NCBI RefSeq assembly: GCF_037893015.1
Contig: NC_133666.1
Coordinates: forward strand, 463,006,867 to 463,070,866
Source of the DNA: Macrotis lagotis
Taxonomy: Eukaryota > Chordata > Mammalia > Peramelemorphia > Peramelidae
Direction: 5' to 3'
Length of the DNA: 64,000 nt
The position numbers and the translations under genes were made by a program. Positions 31,180 through 42,134 of the stretch are shown piece after piece (position 1 is the first letter of the stretch; each line of letters opens with the position of its first letter). The notes under the pieces are model-generated. The model worked only from the letters and a program-made list of their open reading frames with translations. It did not search any database and was not told the DNA's origin.

Positions 31180-31690
31180 ACCAAAACCTCTCTAGTCAAC
31201 AAGCTTGTATGTCTACCAAAAGGAGTGCATGATAGATACATGACAGTGATATTACCACTTGCAGGAAAACACCACACTACCATCATTAGTGCCTATGCTT
31301 CCACCATAAGGAATCCTGATGATGTCAAAGTTTTATGAAGGCTTAAAGACACTTATCATCAATGTGCCAAAGAGGACAAGCTTATAATTCTGGGCGACTT
31401 TAATTCTAGAGAGGGCTCAAATTACCAGACTTGACAGGGAGTCCATGGAAGGAATGGAGTTGGAAACAGCAACAGCAATGATCACCTACTACTGAAGACT
31501 TGTATATGTCATGACCTTCTCAAAATGAACACTGTCTTCTATTTACCTAAATACAATAAAACTTCCTGGATGCACCCTCAAAAGCAAACACTGGCATCTA
31601 ATAGACTATGTGATTATAAAAAAAAGAGACAGCCAGTATATGAGTGTGACAAAGGCAAAGTATGGGGCAGGGTGTAGTATGGGACATAAG
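31180..31690 (+). pseudogene. Non-L1 LINE endonuclease remnant
   Basis: Translation gives TSLVNKLVCLPKGVHDRYMT, PLAGKHHTTIISAYAST, then after a stop DKLIILGDFNSREGS (the endonuclease GDFN motif), KTSWMHP and HWHLIDYVII. This is an APE-type retrotransposon endonuclease of a clade other than L1 (RTE, CR1 or relatives; I cannot fix which). Several stops, and the reverse transcriptase is missing. It begins four bases after the antisense L1 5' end, so the L1 insertion may have truncated it. Confidence 0.75.
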
Positions 31691-31845
31691 TATGTACATA
31701 TCATACATTTATGGCATTAACTTGTTTCCCTTAAGTACCTGTATCTAGACCACCAAGTGTCAGAAGTCATGATTTTGATTCCAGAATTTTTCTTCATTGA
31801 TTGGCATTCCCCTGGTGACAATGTGTGGTACCTCAGATTCTAAGT
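31691..31845. other. No recognised element
   Basis: Short unassigned stretch between the LINE endonuclease fragment and the inverted-repeat arm. Confidence 0.5.
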
Positions 31846-32105
31846 ATCATAAAAACCTATGAGGTTCAAAGTCATTACTGTTCTTCTTTCAAAAAACCCA
31901 AAGATTTTTTATGGCTCTTCTAATTTTTCCTCACTGCTGCCACAAGGCCTCTATTTCCCAGGTTCTTCTCCTTCCCTTCCTAACCATAACTTTGGCTAAA
32001 GGATGACATAATCTTTCATATCTCTCTTTTACCCTGCTTCCTAAAAATAGAATATATTCTTTTCTGAGGTGGGTTACTGTTTTCAAAGGTCTAGGATTAC
32101 ACAAA
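31846..32105 (+). repeat. Inverted repeat, left arm
   Basis: About 260 bases whose reverse complement is found at 33958-34215. Shared blocks include ATGAGGTTCAAAGTCATT, CCCAAAGATTTTTTATGGCT, CCTAACCATAACTTTGGCT, CCCTGCTTCCTAAAAATAGA and GGTCTAGGATTACACAA. By eye the arms are about 85-90% identical with small indels. The family is not recognised; no coding sequence. Confidence 0.85.
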
Positions 32106-33005
32106 TAGGGAGCTACATGTGGGGATATTCTTTGTTAAGAACTAAAAATATTTAGTGATTTCATGTGTGTAGGAGCTACCTGGGGGAGGAACTTCCTTTA
32201 CTTAGGCAAATTGGCAATTCTTCTTTGAGGTGGAGCCTTACAGGATGAGATGGGGGAGAAAAGGGAAAATGTCATAACAAACTAAAGGGAAAGCTTTAGG
32301 TTATGAACTAAAATAACTCAGAATGAACCTTGATTCTTTGGGCCAACTATGTGGAACTGGGCCTTACTCTTCTGAACTGCCTCCTCCTTTGTGACTAACA
32401 CTCTTCTGCCAAGTCTTAGCCTTGAAAATAGATCATTTCTAGTGTTTTATATGGTAGATTCAGGTCTGACAAGGTCTCTGCCTTCCAGAGCTATTTTTTT
32501 CTTAACCAAGGAGTAGGAATCTGGGACCAGGAACAGTGGCCTCTTTTCCGCAATTCCCCACCCCCATCCCACCTCAATTCCCTAGTTCTTTCCATTTTAG
32601 GGTCCTCAGTCCTAATCCTAAAATCACTGGTTATAGACCTTGAAAATCCATTTTTAAACTCCATTTTTCAAGTTTCCAGAAAACAGAATATCCTCTCTAA
32701 ACCATATTACCTTAGACTTTAATCATCCATCTATCAGCTTCAATTTCCTCTGAGAATTTTAGTCTTATAATTCTTTTACTAAGTACCATTCTTTCTTGGT
32801 TGAATTGCCTCAATAAAAATTTCCCAAACTGTATTGCAGAAACCGATTCTGCCCTTCATGATGAGTTATCTTTTCTACATATTTTCCTATATTCCCTTTG
32901 AGCTTTATGTCTCCTGTCTATTAGACTAAGCTTCTCTGACCAGCTTGCTGATCTAGGGTTTCTTTTTGCTGTTACCATCATGAGATCCCAGACTGAAGAT
33001 ATTGC
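32106..33005. other. Loop of the inverted repeat, unassigned part
   Basis: 900 bases of non-simple sequence between the arms, not recognised. A polyadenylation-like CAATAAAAA near 32811 and modest GC content leave open an LTR-type element, but ends were not found. Confidence 0.4.
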
Positions 33006-33007
33006 TG

Positions 33008-33480
33008 CTCCTGATCCTCCTAGAATCACAGAATTTGAGAATTAGAAGGATCTCAGAGGCAGCAATCTATACTCTATCCAAAACACCAAAAAAAATCTCT
33101 ACTAGCATAAAGGACAAGTGATCCTCTAGCCTCTAAGTGAAGATTTCCAGGGAGGAAGACTCTACCACCTCTTGAGACAGCCCATTCTACTTCAGACATC
33201 TCTAATGGTTAAAAAGTCATCTAAATTATTTAGTTATCTAAATTAAATCTAAATTATCCTCTTTACAATTTACATTTATCTCTTCTGGCTCTGCCCTCTA
33301 AGGTGAATCAGAACAAATCTAATCTCTCCTCCAAATAATTGAAGACAGCTATCATGTTCCCCAAATCCTCTCTTCTTTAGTCTAAACATCACCCACTTTA
33401 TAGAAAATTCCCATTTACCATTACTCAAGGCTCTTCAATGCTCTGAGGACCTGACTCTGCTCCCTGCTCATTGGTTCATC
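33008..33480 (-). repeat. CR1/L3 LINE 3' end
   Basis: TAGAATCACAGAATTTGAGA, AGGATCTCAGAGGCAGCAAT, ACAGCCCATTCTACTTCAGA, CTTCTGGCTCTGCCCTCTAA and TAATTGAAGACAGCTATCAT match the reverse strand of the amniote CR1/L3 3' region. Old and diverged. Confidence 0.8.
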
Positions 33481-33624
33481 TAGTACCAATGAACATTATG
33501 ACTCCACAGATGAGCAAATTCAATGTGTCAGTAGGACATTGACGGAGAAGCTAAATGAAATAATTAACCACATTGCAAGAGAAAGATGACCATGATGATA
33601 TCCTTCATTTTTTTATTTTTATTT

Positions 33625-33930
33625 TTTTGTATACTTCATTCTTGAAGAAGACCATGGCATCAGATAAGTGATATGATATGCATGTGAATTGGATTTGAGT
33701 AAGGGAAGGGATGGGGGGGGGCTGTACAATGTCTCACTTTCTTCTCTGGAACTATCTGGGTCCAGTGATCAGATATGAAGCAGGATGACTGGAGATAGCC
33801 CTAGATGCAAGTCAATCAGGATTAAGTGATTTACCCAAGGTCACATAGCTATTAAATTTCTGAGGTTAAATTTGAACTCAGGTTCTCCTGACTTCAAGGC
33901 AGGTACTTTATTCACTGTACTATATTGAAG
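33625..33930 (-). repeat. Long tRNA-derived SINE
   Basis: TTCTTGAAGAAGACCATGGC, AATTGGATTTGAGTAAGGGA, GTCCAGTGATCAGATATGAA, and the reversed head TTTATTCACTGTACTAT. Same family as 1374 and 13882. Contains a G run at 33713-33721. Confidence 0.87.
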
Positions 33931-33957
33931 AGAAATAGTATTTAGAACAAACCCAGA

Positions 33958-34215
33958 TCATTGTGTAATCCTAGAACTTTGAAAACAGTAACCAACCTCA
34001 GAAAAGAATATATTCTATTTTCAGGAAGCAGGGTTAAAGAGAAATGAGTGACTAAGTCATCCTCCAGCCAAAGTTATGGTTAGGAAAGGAAGGAAAAGAA
34101 CCTGGAAAATAGAGGAATCGTGGCAACAGTGAGAAAAATTAGATGAGCCATAAAAAATCTTTGGGTCTTTTGAAAGAAGCAGGAATGACTTTGAACCTCA
34201 TAGTTTTTATCATCT
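33958..34215 (-). repeat. Inverted repeat, right arm
   Basis: Reverse complement of 31846-32105. It includes TTGTGTAATCCTAGAACTTT, TCTATTTTCAGGAAGCAGGG, AGCCAAAGTTATGGTTAGGA and GACTTTGAACCTCATAGTTT. A SINE (33625-33930) ends about 28 bases before it. Either two opposing copies of one old repeat or an inverted duplication could give this arrangement. Confidence 0.85.
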
Positions 34216-34279
34216 AGATGATTAGATTAATGGATAGATAGAAAGATAAATAGATGATAGAAAGATATATAAATAGCAT

Positions 34280-34475
34280 TTGCATGGTACTCTAAGTTTA
34301 CAAAGTCCTTTATATATAAATAGTATTCCATTTCTTCACAACCTTAGGAAATAGGTATTATTATTATTATTATTAACCTCATTTTATAAATGAAGGAACT
34401 GGGGCATAGAGAGATTAAGTGATTTGTCCAGAGTCATACAGATAGTAATTATCTGAGACTAAATTTGATTATTAG
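34280..34475 (-). repeat. MIR SINE
   Basis: GCATTTGCATGGTACTCTAA, TTACAAAGTCCTTTATATAT, ATAGGTATTATTATTATTAT, CATTTTATAAATGAAGGAAC and GATTTGTCCAGAGTCATACA: reverse MIR. A GATA-rich patch lies just upstream (34225-34265). Confidence 0.85.
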
Positions 34476-34699
34476 GAGTTTTATAGATTCTCTTGATGGA
34501 TTCATGTCACTTGAACAAGATGAACTATATCTCTGGATACTAATAACTGGTGGATATGAGTCATGGCCAGTGATCTTTGGAATCTAGAGGAAAAAAGAAA
34601 AGTAACAAATGATTGAAGAAGAGATGTCCCAAAGTGAAAGAAAGAAAACCATAGAGCTAGAGAGGAAGGTCAGAAAGAAAGAAAAAAGAAAGAGATAAA

Positions 34700-35055
34700 T
34701 CAAAGAAAAATGTACTTTGCAAACTATAGATCAGTGAGTAACTCCTGCAAAAATCTAGACACTATCATTTAAAGGGACAATTACGTGAATATCTAAAAAA
34801 GGAAATAGTGATCATAAAGAGTCAGCAAACTATACACTTGACTCAAAAAGTCAAATTCCTGAGTACAAGATAAGGGAAATATCATTAGACAGCAATTTGT
34901 CACAAAAAATTATGGATGTTTTAGGAGACTGAATCAAAACTCTGATATGGCATTAAATCTTAGGCTATATTAAGTATAACATCAAAGATAAGGAGATAAC
35001 AATTCCTTTGTTTGCTATCAACATACCTGATGTCTTATGAAGAATAATTTCATAT
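34700..35055 (+). pseudogene. CR1/L3 LINE reverse transcriptase remnant
   Basis: The text TTTGCAAACTATAGATCAGT (FANYRSVS) and the downstream GATCATAAAGAGTCAGCAAA match the start of CR1/L3 RT. Then AGACAGCAATTTGTCAC and CTTAGGCTATATTAAGTATA match its C-terminal part, with the centre deleted. The 3' end of a CR1/L3 in the same orientation at 35860-36155 may be the same insertion, split by later repeats. Confidence 0.65.
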
Positions 35056-35084
35056 TACATATATTAAGCTTTTATATTCAAAGC

Positions 35085-35185
35085 ATGATGCTTAGTACTG
35101 GAGACAGAAACAGACAAATAAGACAATGTTTGCTCTCAAAGGGCTCACATTCTAATGGGGGAGACAACATATATTGAAGGTTTCA
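35085..35185 (-). repeat. L2 3' end fragment
   Basis: CAATGTTTGCTCTCAAAGGG, CTCACATTCTAATGGGGGAG and ACAACATATATTG are the reverse strand of the L2 3' region. Confidence 0.65.
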
Positions 35186-35589
35186 GCTACATGAAGATTT
35201 CAGATGGAAAAGCTCCAAGGTCCCTCAGGTGCAGCAGTAAAGCAATTCTTAATACCTATTCTTTAATATCCTTTCCATTGATATCCTATCAGTTTCTGAT
35301 TTTGAACAATTTGAAATTGCCAAGGACTCTGCAAGAATTTTCTTTTCTTTCTCTTCAGTGATCATATATAACCCACAGAAGCAGTTTCCAGGTTGCATCT
35401 CTTTGGGGATTGCTTCCCAGGCTGATGGCTGTGGATATTGGATTGGAAACATTGATCTTCCCAAAGCTCTTATGTTCAGAGACCTGCATTCTGTCAGGTT
35501 TAAGAGGAGATGATGGTCAAAATGGCAGTAGAAGCTTCATTTGCCTTGTCCATGCTGTGTCCATTTAATTAGTTTAATGATGATGGCAA

Positions 35590-35850
35590 CAATGATAAAA
35601 CTAACCTATATATAGCACTTTTAGGTTTGCAAAATTCTTTAAAAATATTATCATATTGTATCCTCACAACAACCCTGGGAGGTAAGTGCTATTCCATTTT
35701 ACAAAAGAGGAAACTGAGACTGACAGAGGTAAAGTGAATTGTCCAGCTAGTAAATGTCTGAGATAGGAAGAGACTAAGGCTGAATTTAAATTCAAATTTT
35801 TTTGGTTTTAGGGCTAGCATTCTATCCACTGTGCCACTTGTTTGCAGTCA
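35590..35850 (-). repeat. MIR SINE
   Basis: CTATATATAGCACTTTTAGG, GTATCCTCACAACAACCCTG, GGAGGTAAGTGCTATTCCAT, GAGGAAACTGAGACTGACAG and head CATTCTATCCACTGTGCCAC: near full-length reverse MIR. Confidence 0.88.
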
Positions 35851-35859
35851 TAGAGGGGG

Positions 35860-36155
35860 GAAATATTAGATTTCATTTGCTTGGATGCAAGAATGGAGAC
35901 TTACAACTAATGGATGGAAGTTTCAGGAAAATGGATTTTACCTTAGTGCAGGGAAGAACTTCCTAAAAATTAACATTAACAGGATGCTTTAAGAGGTGAC
36001 TGAACCCCTACTTACTAAAAGGCCTAAATTGAAAAGTAGATGTTTGTTTATGGGGGAATCTTTAAAGGGAGCTTTTTGACTAGTGTCAATGACTTGATCT
36101 CTGAGGTCCCTTTCAGCTCTGTAATTTCTAAATATTGGACCCTTGGTCCTACTCT
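35860..36155 (+). repeat. CR1/L3 LINE 3' end
   Basis: AGTGCAGGGAAGAACTTCCT, TTAAGAGGTGACTGAACCCC, CTTGATCTCTGAGGTCCCTT and TCAGCTCTGTAATTTCTAAA are the sense CR1/L3 3' UTR. Confidence 0.78.
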
Positions 36156-36159
36156 TACC

Positions 36160-37100
36160 TACTGATTCCAGATACTTCTCAGTTCTCAAAAGGATGCATG
36201 CCTCTCTTGTCATCCTTTCTTCTCAAAATCTATTTGATTCAAATTCAAGCTGATAATGAAACACTTCATAGATTATGCACATTCATGGAACATCCCTCCC
36301 ATGTTTGAGGTATGCATCTTATTCTTTGGGCCTCAGTTTCTCAAGCTCTCCAATCAGGATGATTCCCTTGGGGCATTTCAGACTTTCTTGCCACCACACT
36401 AAGGGACTCTCCTGGTTATCTTCTTCCAAATTCTTCACTTCCCTCTTTGAAATAAACAAACTTGCACCATTTCCAGAAGTTCATAAATCCCCGGCCCATT
36501 CCGAGGGTATCTTCAATTGTACTGCTCTTGTACATAATGTTCCTAAAGTGTTGCTCCTTTGGGGTAGAAATGGAGTGGTTTTGTTATTGTTGTTGTGTTG
36601 GAAAGCTCCATCTATTATAAAGTGAAAGAGACATTTATGACACATGAATAATGAACAACAAGTATAACCTTGCCAGAGCTGGTAAGTTAATGAGTCTGGC
36701 CTGGTATATTGTTTCTAGATGAAGCATTAACTTCTTTTGTGCTACTGTGTTTTTGACCTGAAACTCAGACATTGGCTCTCAAAGCCAAGTATTTATAGTG
36801 CTGAACAAATCACCTCTGGGTAACAAAGACCAGGTTGCTAGGGTCTTAGGAGAGTCTCTTTTATTGAATTCTATGAACTCATCAAAAAACTTAGTGAGAT
36901 GGTGTTCTTTAGCACCAGCTTCTCTGGTCTTATAATTCCTCACACTCTTTCTCACATTCCCCTACTCCTAACTAGGGAGCTAACAAATGGTTTAAGGCTC
37001 TTCTTTACTCATGGGGAACCACTCCTCACCCTAGAGAAACTAGCTAGCTAGCTTGCTCTAATCAAATTTATCTTTAAGCATCTTAGATTTAGAAATGGAT
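36160..37100. other. Unassigned stretch with a 116-codon open frame
   Basis: The frame at 36275-36625 starts MHIHGTSLPCLRYASY and ends hydrophobic (VVLLLLLCWKAPSIIK, from a GTTGTT-type repeat). I recognise no family, there is no support for transcription, and the length is within what chance allows in 64 kb. No repeat is recognised except short scraps. Confidence 0.4.
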
Positions 37101-37104
37101 GGAA

Positions 37105-37265
37105 AGCTAGTGGCCATCTAGATCCATGATCCTAGTCCACATCTCTGATGTTTCAGATGGGGAAGGTGAAGCCCAGAGTAATTCAGTAACAAACTCAAGG
37201 TCACATAGATAGTAAATGAGAGAGATAAGATTTGAGCCTGGTTCTGGAAAAGAGGGAATAGCATT
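37105..37265 (-). repeat. MIR SINE fragment
   Basis: GTTTCAGATGGGGAAGGTGA, AGCCCAGAGTAATTCAGTAA and GGTCACATAGATAGTAAATG: reverse MIR core. Confidence 0.75.
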
Positions 37266-37294
37266 TCGATGTAACTAAAATTTTTAAAAAATCA

Positions 37295-37720
37295 AATTTG
37301 ATTAAGTCCCTAGTAATAAGGGGAAAGACAATCCCTGCCCTCAAGAAGTTTACAATCTAATGGGAGAGATAAGAGGCAAAACAAATATATACCAAGCAAA
37401 GATAGACAAGGTAAGTATAGACAAAGTAAATATTTGCATTGGAAAAGCCCTGGAATTAGGGGAAACTTTCTGTAAAGATAGAATTTTAGTTGCTTCTTGG
37501 AGGAAGCAAAAGAAATCAAAAATAAAGTTGAGGAGAGAGCATTCCTGAAATGTGTGAAGGCCAGCCAGAGAAGTGCTTGGAGTTGAGAAATGGAACATAT
37601 TTATCATAGATCAGCCAGGAGGTCAGTGTGACTGGATCAAAGAGTATGAGGTTGTGAAGACAGTAGGAAATGGACTTCAGGGAAAAGGGTTAAAAGTTCA
37701 ATCTATGGGAATCCATTATT
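37295..37720 (-). repeat. L2-type LINE 3' region
   Basis: GACAATCCCTGCCCTCAAGA, AGTTTACAATCTAATGGGAG, CTTCTTGGAGGAAGCAAAAG, GAGAGAGCATTCCTGAAATG and TGACTGGATCAAAGAGTATG follow the L2 3' region read backwards. Open frames of 62-90 codons over it on both strands are incidental. Confidence 0.75.
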
Positions 37721-37724
37721 GGGA

Positions 37725-38044
37725 AGACCAATCTCTGAATCAGGGACATAAGAAAGGCTTAAATTTTAATTCACAGGTTACTGAAACAGTTTACAAGTTA
37801 CTAAGAAAAAACGTTCATATGTTTGATTCTTTGGAGAAACAATAAGATAGTTTCTATAGAAAGAAGAAGAGGGTTGGAGAGTTTGGGGAATTGTGCTCCC
37901 CTCAGAATATGCAAACTTCACAGTAAAACAAGCAGCATAAGTAGTAGACAAGATAAGTAATAGAGAAGGGCAAAGGTATAGGAGAGTTTGAGGGATGACT
38001 CTCCTCTCAGAGCCAGCTGCCCTCCAAAGGAAGGTGGGAAAGCA
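37725..38044. other. Unassigned, probably retroelement sequence
   Basis: Includes two similar phrases, GGAGAGTTTGGGGAATTGTGC (from 37876) and GGAGAGTTTGAGGGATGACT (from 37980). No clear family. It leads into L1 ORF2. Confidence 0.4.
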
Positions 38045-39042
38045 GCTCAAAAGAGGAGTGAACTGTACTTTTTAGGAGGAAGTGGGAACCATGGAGGGGA
38101 CTGTGAATGGGATAAACTCATCCATAATACAGAATTACATAGCAGAATAGATCAAAAACTAGAACCTGACAATATGTTGTTTACAAGAAACACTTCAAAA
38201 TGAGACACACACATAGTAACAATAAGGAGCTGGAGTAGAATTTATTATGTTTCAGCTGAGGTTAAGAAAATAGAGATAGCAATCATGGTCTCAGCCAAAT
38301 AAAGCTAAAATATATTTAATTAAAAATAAACAAAGAAACTACATTATTTTAAAAGGTATCATAGATAATAAAATACCAAATATATATGTACCAAATGGCA
38401 TGGCTTCTAAATTCTTAAAGGGAAAGTTGAATGAAGTACAGGAGGAAATGCAGAAAAACATATTGAATTCATCCTTTTCAGATCAAAATGCAATAAAAAA
38501 TTACATTTAAATAAAGATCATAGAAACACAGATCAAAAATTAATTGGAGACTAAATAAGCTAATCTTAAAGAATCAAGGGCTTAAATAAAAAATGAATAA
38601 TTTTTAAAGAGAATGATAATAATGGAACAACATATCAACACTTATGGAATGTAGCAAAAAAGAAATAATTAAAAGAAAATGAATATTTCTAAATGCTTAT
38701 ATGAATAAAATAGAGAAAGAACAGACCAATGAATTTGGTATGCAATTTTTAAAAAATCAGAAAAATGATAAGTTCAAAATTCAGATTTAAACACTTGAGT
38801 GTAATTGAAAGTAAGGAAATCATTGTATTAAATTGAGAGTTGGCCTTATGAAAAAAGTAAAATATATAATTGATTAGTTTAAATTATTTTTAAAAATAGA
38901 AGAAAAACACATCACTAGTGTCTAAATAAAAAGAATGAATATGCCACTGATGAAGGCAAAATTAAAGCAACTATTAGGAGCTATTTTGCCCAAGTGTATG
39001 CCAATAAATTTCACAATTTAATTTAAATTGAAGAATGCTTGC
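38045..39042 (+). pseudogene. L1 ORF2, 5' part (endonuclease to early RT)
   Basis: Text such as AATATGTTGTTTACAAGAAA (NMLFTRN), GAATTTATTATGTTTCAGCT, then AATCATGGTCTCAGCCAAAT and ACCAAATGGCATGGCTTCTA is L1 endonuclease coding sequence, full of stops. It gives the upstream half of the L1 that continues through the copy B start at 39438 without a break. The equivalent part of copy A would lie to the left of the window. Confidence 0.8.
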
Positions 39043-39056
39043 AAAAAGTATAGGCT

Positions 39057-39214
39057 TGGGGCAGCTAGGTGGCATAGTGGATAAAGCACCGGCCTTGGAG
39101 TCAGGAGTACCTGGGTTCAAATCTGGTCTCAGACACTTAATAATTACCTAGCTGTGTGGCCTTGGGCAAGCCACTTAACCCCATTTGGCTTGCAGAAAAA
39201 AAAAAAAAACCTAA
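39057..39214 (+). repeat. Short tRNA-derived SINE inserted in L1
   Basis: Head GGGGCAGCTAGGTGGCATAG, B-box-like GGGTTCAAATCT, GTGTGGCCTTGGGCAAGCCA, and an A-rich tail containing AACCT. An exact 14-base target-site duplication AAAAAGTATAGGCT is at 39043-39056 and 39215-39228. The intact duplication and near-consensus sequence point to one of the younger insertions here. Confidence 0.96.
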
Positions 39215-39228
39215 AAAAAGTATAGGCT

Positions 39229-40810
39229 AACAGAAAAGGAAACAGAATATTTAAATTAATCTATTTTTAAATTTAAAAATTTAAGTTAATCTATTTTAAA
39301 GTAAAGTTGAATAGTCTATTAATGAACTTCCTAAGAAAAATGCATCAAGATCAGATGGTTTAAGAGTGAATTCTACCAAACCTTTAAGATCAACTAATTT
39401 TAATACTAAATAAATTATTAGAAATAATAGACAAAAGGAGTCGTATTAAACTCCTTATATGAAATAAATATGGTGCTAGTAGCTAATAGCTAAACCAGGA
39501 AGAAAAAAACAGACAAAGAAAATTATAGACCAAGTTCACTAATTGATGCAAAAATCCTAAAATACTAGCTAGGAGGTTACAACAATATATCACAAAGATT
39601 ATACATTGTGACCAAGTAAGAATTATACCAGGAATTCAGGGCTGGTTCAATATAAGGAAATCTATTAAGACAATTGATTATATTACTAACAAAAGTCATA
39701 GAAATCACATGACCATCTCAAGAGATACAAAAAAATTTTTGACAAAATACAACACTCATATTAGAAATACTCAGGCATAGCTATAAGTGGATTTTTCATT
39801 AAAATGATAAGAATCAGCTATCGAAAACATCAGTAATCTTTATCTGTTATGGAGATAAGCTAGAAACCTTCCCAAGAAGATCAGGAGTGAATCAGGGGGT
39901 GCCTATTCTTCACTGCCAATATTATTCAGTACTATACTAGAAAGGCTAATGATAGCAAAAGTACAAGAAAAGAAAATTGAAGGACTCATATTGAGTAATG
40001 AGGTAATAAAATGATCTCCTTTTGCAGATGATATGAGTATATTCTTAGAAAGTCCTTAAGATTCAACTAAAATGTTCATTGAATCAAATAGAAAAAATAG
40101 AATAGAAAATAAACTCACATGTATCTATATCTATGATATATGATATATATATGTATATATATCACAAAAAAGCCTTGCAAGAAAAAAATACTAAGATATA
40201 TTTCATTTAAAATTTCCACTAGCCACTGACAGTATCAAATACCTATAAGTATACCTGCCAAGCAAAGCCACAAACTGTAAGAATGCAATTATAAGACACT
40301 TTTTAATATACAAATAAATTGGATTTAAATAATTGGAGAAATACTAAATATTCATGAGTAGGCCAAAACAATATAATAAAAATGATAGTTCTACCTAAAT
40401 GAATCAACTTATTCAATACCATCCCAATTAAATTACCACCCAAAAATCATTTTATTGAACTAGGAAAAAATAGCAAAATTCAAGAACAAAAAGGTCAAGA
40501 ACTCCTGAGAAACTCATGAAAAAAAAAAAGAATGTAAAAGAATAGTATCAGATCTTAAGCTATATTATTTGGTTATTATTGTAAAAACTATCTCTTACTG
40601 TTATACCAATAAATTATCATAATCTTATGTTTGATAAATATAAAGATTTAATTTTAGGGGATAAGAATTTACTAGTAAAGAAATGTAATGGGGATAAGCT
40701 AGAAAAGTGAAACAGGTATGGTAGAAACAAGTAGAAATCAATGTTGTTCATGTTTTAACAAAATCAAAATGGGTATATGACCTAGACATAAAGGAAAAAT
40801 AAATTCTTGC
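39229..40810 (+). pseudogene. L1 ORF2 reverse transcriptase remnant (into copy B)
   Basis: Continues the L1 after the SINE and crosses into copy B at 39438. From there it matches copy A 1-1373. The FADD motif is at 40021-40032. Differences from copy A include single bases near 39771 and 40272 and a reshuffled TATA patch near 40138-40160. Confidence 0.85.
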
Positions 40811-41122
40811 TTGTTCTTCAGTCTTGAAGAAGACCATGACCTCAGAGAGATAATGTCATGACAAGGTAGTGAATTGGATTTGAGTAAAGGGGTTGTTATG
40901 TTAAGACACCAATCTCACTTTCTCCTTTGAAGCAATCTGAGCCCAGTGGCCAGATATGGATCAGAATGACTGAAGATGGTCCTGGATGTGAGACAATCAG
41001 GACTGACTTGTCTATGATCCCACAGCTAGCAAGTGTCAAGTGTCTGAGGTCAAATTTGAACTCAGGTCCTCCTGACTCTAGGGCTGATGCTCTGTTCACT
41101 GCACTAAACCATCTAGTTTCCC
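40811..41122 (-). repeat. Long tRNA-derived SINE in L1 (copy B)
   Basis: Counterpart of 1374-1685. Copy B reads GATGCTCTG where copy A reads GATGTTCTG, the only coding-frame difference in the incidental open frames here. Confidence 0.85.
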
Positions 41123-41133
41123 TATATATAAAT

Positions 41134-41437
41134 TAGGACATGCAAAATATTACCTGTTAGATTTTATGGAGAGGAGAATAATTTATGAATAAACAACATG
41201 GAGAGCACTGTGAGATGTAAAATGCATAATTTTGATTACATTAAATTAAAAAGGTTTTGTACAAATAAAATCTCTGTAACCTAGATTAGAAAAAAAGCAG
41301 AAAATTGGGGGAGGGGAGTTTTATATACAGTTTTTTGGATAAAGGCCTCATTTCTTAAATATATAGAGAACTTTGTTAAATTTGGAAGACAATGAGTCAT
41401 TCCTCAATTGATAAATGGTGAAAGGATATGAACTAAC
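41134..41437 (+). pseudogene. L1 ORF2 C-terminal remnant (copy B)
   Basis: Counterpart of 1697-1997, with one extra T (41161-41166 region) and two substitutions. Confidence 0.8.
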
Positions 41438-41529
41438 TACTAGTCCTTTGGTATCAAAAGAGGACCACACCTTCAGAGACAGAACTGATAGATGAAAGTA
41501 TATATTGTTTATTTTCATACACACATATA

Positions 41530-41597
41530 TATGTGTGCGTGTTTATGTCTATCTGTGTGTGTTTGTGTGTGTGTGTGTGTGTGTGTTTGTGTATTTG
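41530..41597. repeat. TG-rich microsatellite (copy B)
   Basis: Counterpart of the tract at 2093-2150, about 8 bases longer. Confidence 0.9.
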
Positions 41598-41993
41598 TGT
41601 GAAATGTTGGCCTTCTTTAGTGTGAAATTGGGAGGGAGGGAGGGAGAGAGACAGCTTGGATCTCAAACTATAACAAAAAAATTTTACAAGACAGGAAAAT
41701 TGTTCAGTACTTTATGTAGCCCCTTTGATGAGGACCAAAGACTAAAGGAGCTATGACTGTGTCTGAGAAGAAGTCTCCCTTTCCCCCTTATCCTAACAAA
41801 GATAGGAGAGCTGAAATCTTAACAATGGTGAGAAGTGAAATAGTGGCTTAGGTAGAGAACTAAAGGACTAAGCAAATCCTAGTTAGTTCCTGATACCATT
41901 CTATGGAATGTATTCTAGTTGGGGGGGGGGTGTACAGGGGGACTAGAGGGGGGTTGTCAGTTCTGCTTTTCAACTCTTCCCTCACCCATTACA

Positions 41994-42134
41994 TATATAT
42001 CCATATACTCTATATCTATATCTATATCTATATCTATATATCTATATCTATATCTATATCTATATCTATATCTATATCTATATCTATATCTATATCATAT
42101 ATTATATATATATACTATATATATATATATATAT

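Larger units (their letters stand above)
24552..39437. other. Segment present once in this window, between the two copies
   Basis: This 14.9-kb stretch separates the end of the visible copy A from the start of copy B. If the arrangement is a true tandem duplication with a 39.4-kb period, the stretch is the rest of the repeated unit, and sequence like it should also lie just left of the window and right of it. If it is a dispersed duplication, it is the spacer. It has the same base composition and repeat families as its flanks, and the L1 at its right end runs without a break into copy B. Confidence 0.8.
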
